NCBI GenBank assembly: GCA_964544085.1
Contig: CAZIZT010000037.1
Span: 1 to 21,702 of the forward strand
Reading direction: 5' to 3'
DNA length: 21,702 nucleotides
DNA from: CAZIZT01 sp964544085
GTDB lineage: Bacteria > Campylobacterota_A > Desulfurellia > Desulfurellales > Hippeaceae
In this document: piece by piece, positions 1 to 6,837 of the stretch
Position numbering within the stretch: the first letter of the stretch is position 1
Layout of the letters: each line of letters opens with the position of its first letter
Notes under the pieces: model-generated
Database searches by the model: none
What the model saw: only the letters and a program-made list of their open reading frames with translations
What the model was told of the DNA's origin: nothing
Position numbers and translations under genes: made by a program

Positions 1-56
1 TGGGGTGCCGCGGCTAAGTACATTTCGAGCATTCTCTCCTTGTTTGTTTTTTTCAT
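1..56 (-). CDS. 5' end of an unidentified gene (partial)
   Basis: This is the N-terminus of a gene that runs off the left edge; only 18 codons are visible, beginning MKKTNKERMLEMYLAAAP. The ATG at 56-54 lies 7 nt after an AAGGA Shine-Dalgarno site (64-68) that sits in the last codons of the upstream sigma-like gene, so the two are very likely co-transcribed. A second in-frame ATG follows AAGGAG at a shorter distance and is a possible alternative start. Too little is present to assign a family. Given its place after a sigma-like gene, an anti-sigma factor or other regulator is possible, but nothing visible shows it. Confidence 0.55.
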   Translation of the reverse strand, partial: MKKTNKERMLEMYLAAAP

Positions 57-60
57 TTTT

Positions 61-708
61 TTATCCTTCATCTTTATTAACGATCCTGTCGCATATTTTG
101 GACATAAACAAGTATTTTAACGCAAACTCAACAACTTCTTCAGTGAAGCTTTTTTCAATAACAATTTCCTTGATTCTCTTTTTAGCACGGCTTCTTGCCT
201 TATCAAGTGCGTAGCTACTCTTTGATGGTACTGTTTTTTCATCCAGCCATGCGCAAATAGCTTCTTTTTCGCTTTTGGTAAGTACAGTATCAAGAATATC
301 TATCAGGTCACACGAATCTATGTAAAGCAACACTTTTTTTGGTTGGTTAATGATATTATCAAGCGGCAATTCCTGTCTTCTGAACATATCAATCGTGCGC
401 GACTCAATCTGGTTTTTCCTGATTCTGTCTTTCAGCTTATTCAAAAGCATTGTTTTGATATAAGACTTAATTCCTTTTTTGTTGTTTCCAAATCTTGCAA
501 GAATTACATTCTTTTTGGCTTTTACGCATTCAAATAGTTCATTTAGCGCCTCTTCATGAGCATCAAAATCCGGCTTGAAGTTATAAGCAGAGACTGTTCT
601 GTATGCATAATCGGCAATTCTTTTTAACTGGTCCATTAAGAAACTGTTTTCAAGCTCGTTAAGCTGTTCCCCATTTAGGTATTTAAACAGAATGTCGGTG
701 AAATCCAT
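61..708 (-). CDS. divergent sigma-70-family-like protein
   Basis: The 215-aa product looks like a small sigma factor of ECF layout. Residues about 49-98 resemble sigma region 2: an acidic stretch DAHEEALNELFECV followed by KSYIKTMLLNKLKDRIRK, comparable to the usual W/Y-L-x-x-I-x-x-N-x-x-x-D-x-x-R pattern. Residues about 138-182 resemble the region 4 helix-turn-helix: LTKSEKEAICAWL, then a basic helix ALDKARSRAKKRIKEI. A C-terminal helical tail of about 30 residues follows. The ATG at 708 overlaps the upstream stop codon as TAATG, implying translational coupling. The family match is by eye and weak. It could instead be a sigma-like regulator that no longer binds core RNA polymerase. Confidence 0.5.
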   Translation of the reverse strand: MDFTDILFKYLNGEQLNELENSFLMDQLKRIADYAYRTVSAYNFKPDFDAHEEALNELFECVKAKKNVILARFGNNKKGIKSYIKTMLLNKLKDRIRKNQIESRTIDMFRRQELPLDNIINQPKKVLLYIDSCDLIDILDTVLTKSEKEAICAWLDEKTVPSKSSYALDKARSRAKKRIKEIVIEKSFTEEVVEFALKYLFMSKICDRIVNKDEG

Positions 709-1157
709 TACTTATCCCTGTCAATTAATTCTTTCAGATAATCCAGCTTACAGATACCGCAAAAATACATCAGCTCTTTGATATCTCGATCGTTGAACAG
801 GAATATAAATTTGTTATTGTACTTCAGAATATATGATATCTCGAGCCAGGCAAAGTTTTTAGTACAATAGTCCACATTACAGTGCTTTAGTTCAAAGGGC
901 TTGCTGTGCTGACGCTTGCTTTTGGTTAGGAACACGACCTTAAACATTCCTGAGGAGTTTTGTCTGCCTACAACCACCGCAGGTCTGAGCCTTCTGGCTG
1001 GATAGTTTCCTCTCTTATACCCAAGATTGAAATTATGCTCTTCGAAGAGTTTCTTTAGATCGGCTAACCACAGGGAGCCTGCCATATTATTCTGCTTTGT
1101 TTCTTTCAGTAAATTATTTAGTCTTTCTTTTTTGATCTCGTATAAAAACGTTTCCAA
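708..1157 (-). CDS. PemK/MazF-like protein, function unknown
   Basis: The frame stays open to 1238, but that point lies inside the -35 box of the best promoter. I place the start at TTG 1157-1155, 7 nt after a GAGAGG Shine-Dalgarno site (1165-1170), giving 149 aa. The centre of the protein (RRLRPAVVVGRQNSSGMFKV, then VFLTKSK) resembles the first strands of the PemK/MazF endoribonuclease barrel, where R-P-A-V-V-V leads into a strand ending in a T/S-rich loop. The C-terminal half does not look like MazF and holds several cysteines (HCNVDYC and CGIC) that could bind metal. No classical antitoxin lies upstream; the downstream gene is sigma-like. Toxin activity is therefore uncertain and the fold assignment tentative. 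Confidence 0.45.
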   Translation of the reverse strand: METFLYEIKKERLNNLLKETKQNNMAGSLWLADLKKLFEEHNFNLGYKRGNYPARRLRPAVVVGRQNSSGMFKVVFLTKSKRQHSKPFELKHCNVDYCTKNFAWLEISYILKYNNKFIFLFNDRDIKELMYFCGICKLDYLKELIDRDK

Positions 1158-1209
1158 ATCAACGCCTCTCAAGTTATTTGGCTTCCTGTGGTTGAAATTT
1201 ACCAAAAAA

Positions 1210-1238
1210 AGTATATCTAAAAGGAAGAGCGAAATCAA
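1210..1238 (-). promoter_or_regulatory. sigma-70-type promoter for the MazF-like/sigma-like operon
   Basis: On the minus strand, TTGATT (1238-1233) and TATACT (1215-1210) are separated by 17 nt. Transcription would begin near 1203, about 45 nt upstream of the TTG start at 1157. This placement is what excludes the longer reading frame that begins at 1238. Confidence 0.55.
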
Positions 1239-1259
1239 GGAGTGATTCGCTCAAAGAGT

Positions 1260-1287
1260 TTGTAATTATGGGTGTTTATCATATAAT
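1260..1287 (+). promoter_or_regulatory. sigma-70-type promoter for the EAL-HDOD gene
   Basis: TTGTAA (1260-1265) and a perfect TATAAT (1282-1287) are 16 nt apart. They are followed by GGAGGTGA (1299-1306), 6 nt before the TTG start at 1313. It is divergent from, and about 20 bp away from, the promoter of the leftward operon, so one regulator could serve both. Confidence 0.6.
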
Positions 1288-1312
1288 ATTGAAGAATTGG
1301 AGGTGACCTTCG

Positions 1313-2509
1313 TTGGAGTGCATAATCGGAAGACAGGCTATTATTGATAGATACGGAAAAACATACGGCTACGAGTTGTTGTACAGAGGAAGTGAAACAG
1401 CAGGAGATATTGGCGGGGAGGTTGCAACAAATAGGGTGATTGTGAACACATTTATAAACATAGGTGTTGAAAAGGTAGCCGGCGATGGTAGGCTTTTCAT
1501 CAACTTCACACGTGATCTTATAGTTGAGAGACTGTTTGAGGCACTACCACCGGATAGGGTAGTGATAGAGGTGCTGGAAGATGTTGCTGCCGAGGATGAA
1601 GTTATCGAAGCGCTAAAGGATGCAAAAGGAGCTGGATACACTATTGCTTTGGACGATTTCGTTTTTGAGCACCATTTAAATAGACTCGTGGAGATTGCCG
1701 ACATAGTTAAAGTTGATTTCCTGGCACTTTCAAAGGATGAGATAGAAAAAGAGGTGAAAAAATACGCACGCTACCCGAAAATACGGCTACTTGCTGAAAA
1801 GGTTGAGAATTATGAGGATTACACATTTGCCCTGAGCAGGGGTTTTCACTATTTTCAAGGCTACTTTTTTCAAAAACCACGCCTCACGATCAAAAAAGAG
1901 CTATCACCTCATCAGGGTTCGGTGCTGAGGGCTATGGAGCTTAGCGTAAAAGGAGATAAGGAGAAGTTGATAGAACTCATAAGTGGTGATGTTTATCTTC
2001 ATTCGAAGATTCTCTCGTTCGTTAATTCTCCCCTATTTGGCTTAAAGAGAAAGATTAAAAGCGTTAGAGAGGCTGTAAATCTCCTTGGCTTAAGGAGGGT
2101 AAGGGAGTGGCTAAATATCATGTACGTGGCACGCCTTGCTGAAGATAAACCCAACGAGCTGGTTGTTCTTTCCACGCTCAGGGCAAAGTTTATGTCTTTG
2201 TTGTCGTATAAGTTTTCTACCGATAGTGAGAATGCTTACCTTGCAGGAATGTTTTCTCTTATGGATTCGATACTTGATATACCAATGGAAGATGTGCTCA
2301 AGGAGTGCAACTATCTGGACGAAGAGGTCAAAAATGCTCTTCTTGGCAAACAAAACAGGTATTTTGATCAGCTTAATCTGATTGTCGCTATAGAGAATCA
2401 GAGGACTGAGACGGTAAATGAGATAATGAAAAAGTACGGATTAAACGTTGATGAGATAAACAGATCGTTCTTTGAAGCTGTAGAATTTGCCCATACGGTG
2501 TATAGCTAA
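1313..2509 (+). CDS. EAL-HDOD signalling protein (YuxH type)
   Basis: This 398-aa protein combines an EAL-type domain (about 1-190) with a C-terminal HDOD domain (about 195-398), the arrangement called YuxH-type in many bacteria. The EAL signature reads ELL (21-23). Other family positions can be traced: N64 in FINF, E86 in VIEVLE, D114-D115 in LDDF, K133 in VKVD, E162 in AEKVE and Q182 in FQGYFF. The HDOD part shows VYLHSKILSFVNSPLFG and VREAVNLLGLRRVREWL, typical of its helical core. HDOD domains resemble HD phosphohydrolases but lack the metal-binding HD pair, and EAL-HDOD proteins usually act as signalling scaffolds; whether this one hydrolyses c-di-GMP cannot be read from sequence. The TTG start is set by GGAGGTGA 6 nt upstream. 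Only 2 nt separate its stop from that of the convergent gene. Confidence 0.88.
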   Translation: MECIIGRQAIIDRYGKTYGYELLYRGSETAGDIGGEVATNRVIVNTFINIGVEKVAGDGRLFINFTRDLIVERLFEALPPDRVVIEVLEDVAAEDEVIEALKDAKGAGYTIALDDFVFEHHLNRLVEIADIVKVDFLALSKDEIEKEVKKYARYPKIRLLAEKVENYEDYTFALSRGFHYFQGYFFQKPRLTIKKELSPHQGSVLRAMELSVKGDKEKLIELISGDVYLHSKILSFVNSPLFGLKRKIKSVREAVNLLGLRRVREWLNIMYVARLAEDKPNELVVLSTLRAKFMSLLSYKFSTDSENAYLAGMFSLMDSILDIPMEDVLKECNYLDEEVKNALLGKQNRYFDQLNLIVAIENQRTETVNEIMKKYGLNVDEINRSFFEAVEFAHTVYS

Positions 2510-2511
2510 TC

Positions 2512-3138
2512 CTACAGGGCGCTTTTTAAAAAATTAGTTGTTTTTCTAAGTGATTCTTTCAGCTGTTGGGGATCCATTTTGTAGAAGAGCAGCTGAAGAT
2601 AGACGATGCTGTTATCCTTTGTGATTGCAAGATGGTTAAAATGCTTTCTATTGAAGAAATGCACCAGGTCCTTAAAGTGTCCATAATCTCTATTCTCAAA
2701 AAGCATCTCGTATTTTTTCCCGTCTATTTCTATCGGCTCACTCTTGAGTTTCTTGCGATTGTAGATCTTTGGTTTAGTAATCTTCAAAGGACTTTCTGCA
2801 ACAATATGAAACTCTGAACGTATGGGCTTGCTGGTATAGAACATTATCTGGAGCGAATCCTTGCCACTTGTGATAAACATGAACGGTAGATAAAGGGCAC
2901 TCTGACGCGGTATAAGTCTTAGCGTTACGGATACCTTTTTAAAGCCGTCCACCTGATAATCTGCAACGAATCCTAAAACGCCCCCAAGGTATGTGTAGAG
3001 CTTGTCTTTAGGCTTTAGACCCTCTTCCAGTGCTTCAGCGATCTCTTTCATTATTTTGATATTTTTCTTATAGCCTGCGATGTAGATGAGGCTTATTAGA
3101 ACACTTACGCCTATGAAAATGGTAAGATAGGTTGTCAT
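2512..3138 (-). CDS. membrane-anchored protein of unknown function, last gene of cstA operon
   Basis: The 208-aa product has one hydrophobic N-terminal segment (about residues 3-21, TYLTIFIGVSVLISLIYIAG), then a basic stretch. This suggests a single-pass inner-membrane protein with its bulk in the cytoplasm. The soluble part is alpha/beta with alternating strands; visible landmarks are TYLGGVLGFVADY (49-61), SEFHIVAESPLKI (108-120) and a C-terminal helix (190-208). I do not recognise the family. The ATG overlaps the stop of the ArsA/Get3-like ATPase gene as ATGA, so the two are translationally coupled and the protein is probably a membrane partner or client of that ATPase. No signal-peptide cleavage site is evident. 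Confidence 0.75.
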   Translation of the reverse strand: MTTYLTIFIGVSVLISLIYIAGYKKNIKIMKEIAEALEEGLKPKDKLYTYLGGVLGFVADYQVDGFKKVSVTLRLIPRQSALYLPFMFITSGKDSLQIMFYTSKPIRSEFHIVAESPLKITKPKIYNRKKLKSEPIEIDGKKYEMLFENRDYGHFKDLVHFFNRKHFNHLAITKDNSIVYLQLLFYKMDPQQLKESLRKTTNFLKSAL

Positions 3139-4046
3139 TCAAGCAACTCCGGAGCCCATCGTGATGCTGATTCTATCATTTTATCTCTGTCGAGTATCCC
3201 TTCCTTGAAAAAAGGAACGCTCCTTATCGGAATATCGCCGAAGATCTCATGTGCATCCACAGGGTTGCTGGTCAGTCCCTGTTTGTTAAGGATTACCATG
3301 TTCAATGGGATGTTCATGAATTGCAGAGCTTCACGTATTCGCTTGCTTTCATTTAGTGAAAGCTTATCTTCGTTCATTACAACGGCACACCGTGTTTTTT
3401 GTGTGTCTTTCAAGAGATTTACCATAAATTCAACGGTGCGGGATTGTAATCCAAGCTCTTTCAGCACTCTGTCCTCTTCCTCTGTAATGGGCAGATCGCT
3501 GTCGATTGCGTTTGGATTAATGTTTGCAACGGCAGCTCTTGCACTCAATATTTTCCTGCGCCACTGGATTAGCTTCTCTATCCACATCTTTGATGTAAAT
3601 GGAAGCGCAAATATCTTCAACATGAGTCCTGTAGGGGGTGTGTCGATCACTATGTAATCCTTCTCCGAATGCTTTTCTATTTTCTCTTTCAGAGCAAACA
3701 TGATGGCGTATTCTTCCATTCCCGGTGAATAACGCATTACGTCCAGCATCCTGTCCAGATTGATTATCTGGAGATATCTGTAGGTTTCCTTCATGCGTTT
3801 TGTTGTTTCGTGGATAAATCGTTTCAAATAGTCATCAACGTCTATCTCCTCAGCGTATAGCTCAGCGAATATACGTTTTTCCCCTTTGAAGGGTTCTGTA
3901 CCGACAATGTCGCAGATGTTGTGAGCAGGATCCACTGAAGCTAAATATACGCTGTTTGCGTTGTTTGCAAGCCAATAAGCGAGGCTAACTGAGGATGTGG
4001 TTTTGCCTACCCCACCTTTACCGAGAAAGAATACTATCCTTTTCAT
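3135..4046 (-). CDS. ArsA/Get3-like P-loop ATPase
   Basis: The 303-aa protein is a deviant-Walker (SIMIBI) ATPase of the ArsA/Get3 type. Residues 9-17 are GKGGVGKTT, with the signature lysine at position 10; the switch I-like motif SVDPAHN lies at 37-43 and the switch II-like VIDTPPTG at 133-140. PGMEEYAIMFALKEKI (109-124) matches the ADP-proximal helix region of Get3. Such ATPases work as dimers that deliver membrane proteins or energise ArsB arsenite pumps. No arsB, arsR or arsC is nearby, and the CxxC zinc motif of eukaryotic Get3 is absent, so an arsenic role is unlikely. Overlapping ATGA junctions with the 89-aa gene upstream and the membrane protein gene downstream indicate one functional unit with cstA. 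It is a single-domain form, unlike the duplicated classic ArsA. Confidence 0.88.
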   Translation of the reverse strand: MKRIVFFLGKGGVGKTTSSVSLAYWLANNANSVYLASVDPAHNICDIVGTEPFKGEKRIFAELYAEEIDVDDYLKRFIHETTKRMKETYRYLQIINLDRMLDVMRYSPGMEEYAIMFALKEKIEKHSEKDYIVIDTPPTGLMLKIFALPFTSKMWIEKLIQWRRKILSARAAVANINPNAIDSDLPITEEEDRVLKELGLQSRTVEFMVNLLKDTQKTRCAVVMNEDKLSLNESKRIREALQFMNIPLNMVILNKQGLTSNPVDAHEIFGDIPIRSVPFFKEGILDRDKMIESASRWAPELLE

Positions 4047-4312
4047 ATATCGCTCAAATCGAAGAACTCGGAGAACCTGTCATCCAGGCGCTCAGACTTG
4101 AATATCATCACTTTTATCTCATGCTCAAGATAGGGCAAAAGTGCCATCCCCAGGTAGTTTGGTGGGGATGGCATGCCCATAAGGGAGCCAAAGCAGATCA
4201 GCGCAAAGGCGTTTTCCATCTCGTGTAGCTCCAGCTCAATGGCTGATGTGCTTTGCTCCTTGAAACCTTCGACAAAGGCTTCAAGATTCTTTATTAGCTG
4301 CTTAAGCTTCAT
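4043..4312 (-). CDS. 89-aa small protein between cstA and the ArsA/Get3-like gene
   Basis: This small protein has an amphipathic N-terminal helix (about 1-30), a hydrophobic, Gly/Pro/Met-rich middle (34-62, including GSLMGMPSPPNYLGMALLPY) and an acidic C-terminus (FFDLSDI). The middle could insert into or lie on a membrane, but it is interrupted by the SPP turn. Its start overlaps the cstA 3' end by 11 nt, and its stop overlaps the ATPase start as ATGA. CstA proteins in enterobacteria are often followed by the small YbdD/YjiX protein; this one has a similar position but no similarity that I can see. It could be an adaptor between transporter and ATPase. The coding call rests on the tight overlaps. 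Confidence 0.75.
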   Translation of the reverse strand: MKLKQLIKNLEAFVEGFKEQSTSAIELELHEMENAFALICFGSLMGMPSPPNYLGMALLPYLEHEIKVMIFKSERLDDRFSEFFDLSDI

Positions 4313-6029
4313 CCTCTAACGCCTCAGCAGGCGCATCCGGTTTGGAGAAGTCGTAGACGAGCATGAAATTGAGTATCAGCATTACGACCATCATTATGCC
4401 AAGCACATATGCCTGAACCGGGCTTTTTGCCATGAAAACAGGAATTATCTTAATCAGATACCAGATCATGGCCAGTGTTACAGTTATCCACAGGAACAGT
4501 GCTGGCAGGAAAACTGGCCAGGATGGTTTTTTCTGCACCCTCATAACCCAAGCGGAAGCTGTCATGAGTGCTATAGATGCAAGCATCTGGTTTGCTGCAC
4601 CAAATGCAGGCCATATGATCTTCCATTCGCCTGTCCAGGCAAGTGCAATACCTATTGCGGCGGGTATAAAGGAAGCAATCCACTTATTTGTGAAGAACTC
4701 ATACACACCCTTTGCTGTATCTTTCAATGGTTCAAAGATCTCAGAGAGTGTGTAGCGTGCAAGCCTATTGGTTGTATCCAGTGTTGTCATAGCAAATGAT
4801 GCCACCCACATAGCTGCCAGAATCACCATAAATGCCTTTGGTATACCGAGCACCTGGTTTACGACCGTTGCGTAGGATTTGGCGAATGTTCCCACAGGAC
4901 CACCAGCAGCCTTCATAGCCGGTATATAATGGGTTGCAAATGCTGCAGCAGAGCCAGCCAGCGCTTTTGCTTTGTCAGCTGGCATAATACCCATTCCAGC
5001 TATACCTATGGAAAGGATAACCAGCGTTGAAAGGAAGCCTTCAGTAAGCATCGAACCGTATCCAATGAAGAGCCCTTCCACCTCATCAGAGAGCTGTTTG
5101 GATGTGGTACCGCTTGCAACCAGGGCATGGAAACCGCTGAGGGAGCCACATGCTATGATAAGTGGAATTGCAGGCCAGAAGGGTGTTGGCTTTCCGCCGA
5201 TAACCGGTGCAGAGAACATTGTTACGCTTGGGATTGCCATCGGTTTAAAGGCGAAGATAACAGCTACAGCACCGAGGGCAAGACCAAAGACGAGCAACCA
5301 TGAGTTCATGTAATCTCTCGGCTGCAGGAGAATCTGGACCGGTATAGCAGCTGCTGTAATGATGTAGAAGAGAAAGATAATCATCCACAGCTTGTACGGT
5401 GCATGGAGCGGGAAGAACTTGGCAGCCACGATCGAGATTACGAGCATTATTATTGCTATGATGGTTGATACACCGAAGTTTGCCTTGACCTTGTACATGA
5501 TATAGCCCAAACCAAGTGCGAAGATAACCTGAAGGATGTAAGCTGTCGGTACAGCAGGCTGTTTGATGAAGATTATGCCGAGAACTGCTCCAAATGCAGC
5601 CACAACGAGAATAAGAACAAACAGAATAAACCATGCAAAGATGTAGGATGTTCGTTTCTTGATGACCTTGCCTGCTACCCACTGAACGGAGTGTCCATCG
5701 TAGCGCACAGAGCTCATCAAGGAGAGATAGTCGTGGACAGCGCCGATAAACACATTACCGAACCATACCCAGAGTAGTGCTGGCAGCCAGCCCCATGCCA
5801 GAGCGATGGCTGGACCAATGATTGGCGCTGCACCTGCAATGGACGCAAAGTGATGTCCGAAGAGCACGTATTTATTTGCAGGTACGTAATCCACACCATC
5901 GTAGAGCCTTTTTGCGGGCACCTCTTTGGGTGATGTGCCCACAATGGACCTTCTCAGGAATCCACCGTAGGCTTTGTAAAACACTAGATACACTACGATG
6001 CCGATAATGACCAGCAACGTGGCACTCAT
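4302..6029 (-). CDS. cstA: CstA-family peptide/pyruvate transporter
   Basis: This is a polytopic inner-membrane protein of the CstA (carbon starvation) family; characterised members take up peptides or pyruvate with protons. The family-defining N-terminal block is clear: PAKRLYDGVDYVPANKY, FGHHFASIAGAAPIIGPAIA and GNVFIGAVHDYLSLMSSVRY. Later blocks include HALVASGTTSKQL, TTLDTTNRLARYTLSEIFE and FGAANQMLASIALMTASAW. About 15 membrane segments are visible. At 575 aa it is a short form compared with the roughly 700-aa enterobacterial CstA and BtsT. The frame opens at an ATG at 6050, but GGAGGTGGAGGT ends one base before the ATG at 6029-6027, so the start is placed there (MSATLLVIIG). It is the first gene of a four-gene overlapping operon. 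Confidence 0.93.
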   Translation of the reverse strand: MSATLLVIIGIVVYLVFYKAYGGFLRRSIVGTSPKEVPAKRLYDGVDYVPANKYVLFGHHFASIAGAAPIIGPAIALAWGWLPALLWVWFGNVFIGAVHDYLSLMSSVRYDGHSVQWVAGKVIKKRTSYIFAWFILFVLILVVAAFGAVLGIIFIKQPAVPTAYILQVIFALGLGYIMYKVKANFGVSTIIAIIMLVISIVAAKFFPLHAPYKLWMIIFLFYIITAAAIPVQILLQPRDYMNSWLLVFGLALGAVAVIFAFKPMAIPSVTMFSAPVIGGKPTPFWPAIPLIIACGSLSGFHALVASGTTSKQLSDEVEGLFIGYGSMLTEGFLSTLVILSIGIAGMGIMPADKAKALAGSAAAFATHYIPAMKAAGGPVGTFAKSYATVVNQVLGIPKAFMVILAAMWVASFAMTTLDTTNRLARYTLSEIFEPLKDTAKGVYEFFTNKWIASFIPAAIGIALAWTGEWKIIWPAFGAANQMLASIALMTASAWVMRVQKKPSWPVFLPALFLWITVTLAMIWYLIKIIPVFMAKSPVQAYVLGIMMVVMLILNFMLVYDFSKPDAPAEALEDEA

Positions 6030-6062
6030 ACCTCCACCTCCCGTAATCATAAGTTAAATAAC

Positions 6063-6090
6063 AATATATCTATAGTATAGCTTTTGTCAA
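6063..6090 (-). promoter_or_regulatory. sigma-70-type promoter for the cstA operon
   Basis: On the minus strand, a perfect TTGACA (6090-6085) is followed after 16 nt by TATATT (6068-6063), about 35 nt upstream of the cstA ATG. No obvious CRP-type site is next to it. Confidence 0.6.
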
Positions 6091-6143
6091 AGGGTAACTT
6101 TTCTACGCAATGCAAACAATAAAATGTGTATGACTAAATTTTC

Positions 6144-6166
6144 CATTAATTGTTAAAAAATTGATG
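6144..6166. repeat. inverted repeat, candidate operator
   Basis: CATTAATT and AATTGATG form an almost perfect inverted repeat (7 of 8 positions) around 7 nt, ending 1 nt before the -35 box at 6168. It lies between the divergent cstA and V4R-like genes and is placed like an activator or repressor site. AT-rich DNA produces such repeats by chance, so the call is weak. Confidence 0.3.
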
Positions 6167-6167
6167 T

Positions 6168-6196
6168 TTGACAGAAATAACTCTTTGTGGTAGAAA
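6168..6196 (+). promoter_or_regulatory. promoter for the V4R-like/ald/miaA operon
   Basis: A perfect TTGACA (6168-6173) is followed after 17 nt by TAGAAA (6191-6196), a moderate -10 box. The first gene starts at 6245 behind AGGAGGT (6234-6240). Confidence 0.45.
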
Positions 6197-6244
6197 CTAA
6201 CTTAAGGAATGTGCCAAGCAAGTTTTTTCATATAGGAGGTTTTT

Positions 6245-6820
6245 ATGGTTGAGGAGCTCAAAAGGAGCACTATGCAGAGTGAAGCAGACAAACGGCAAGA
6301 ATACCAGGCTGGCAAAGACGACCCTGAGAAGGGTGACTGTGGCGATGTTCCGGTTGAGTGCATAATGTCTCATATTTGCTATAAATACGCCGCCATGGTG
6401 ATGGGTGGCTTGATAGAAGCTATCGATTACTTTGCCGGCAGTCAGGGTCCGCGCGTGCTTCTAAGGATACTGGCACGTGAGATTCCAATGGAAATGATGG
6501 AGGCAATGGGTGTAAAGCCGGAGATGCTTAAAGGTATGTCCGAAAATCAGATGATAGAGATGTTGCCGAAGATGATTGCCTCAAAGGGTGGACCAGAGAT
6601 CAAAATAGAGAAACTTGATAATGGTACCTACAGATTCACACTGAATGAATGTCACTTTCTACCGTACTCCAGAAAGAAAGGGTTTTGTAACGTGACAGCT
6701 GGTTTGATGCTGGGCTTTTCACAGCTATTGACCGGTAAACCGATGGATATTCAGGAGATCCAAACCATAGCTCATGGCGGTGAGAGGTGCGAGTTTATTG
6801 CCAGACCTAAAATCTTTTAA
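6245..6820 (+). CDS. cysteine-containing V4R-like (4-vinyl reductase type) protein
   Basis: The 191-aa soluble protein starts at an ATG preceded by AGGAGGT. Its C-terminal half resembles the V4R small-ligand-binding fold: an alternating strand region NGTYRFTLNECHF (126-138), a helix NVTAGLMLGFSQLLTG (149-164), and a final hairpin ending GGERCEFIARPKIF. The family typically ends in G-x-x-x-C-x-F. Six cysteines are present (C32, C39, C45, C136, C148, C182). The first three, in DCGDVPVECIMSHIC (31-45), could bind metal or a cofactor with C136 and C148. V4R proteins sense or bind hydrophobic molecules, hydrocarbons or tetrapyrrole intermediates, but no ligand can be named here. ald follows 17 nt downstream, so co-transcription is likely. 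The fold call is by eye. Confidence 0.5.
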   Translation: MVEELKRSTMQSEADKRQEYQAGKDDPEKGDCGDVPVECIMSHICYKYAAMVMGGLIEAIDYFAGSQGPRVLLRILAREIPMEMMEAMGVKPEMLKGMSENQMIEMLPKMIASKGGPEIKIEKLDNGTYRFTLNECHFLPYSRKKGFCNVTAGLMLGFSQLLTGKPMDIQEIQTIAHGGERCEFIARPKIF

Positions 6821-6837
6821 CAGAATGGGGGTCAATT

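Noticed and set aside
3135..4046. Arsenic resistance role for the ArsA-like ATPase
   Set aside because: No arsB, arsC, arsD, arsR or acr3 lies nearby, the protein is a single-domain form, and it is locked into the cstA operon.
6205..6240. Sigma-54-type promoter upstream of the V4R-like gene (TGGCAC on the minus strand)
   Set aside because: The GC element at the required distance is missing and it points away from the gene.
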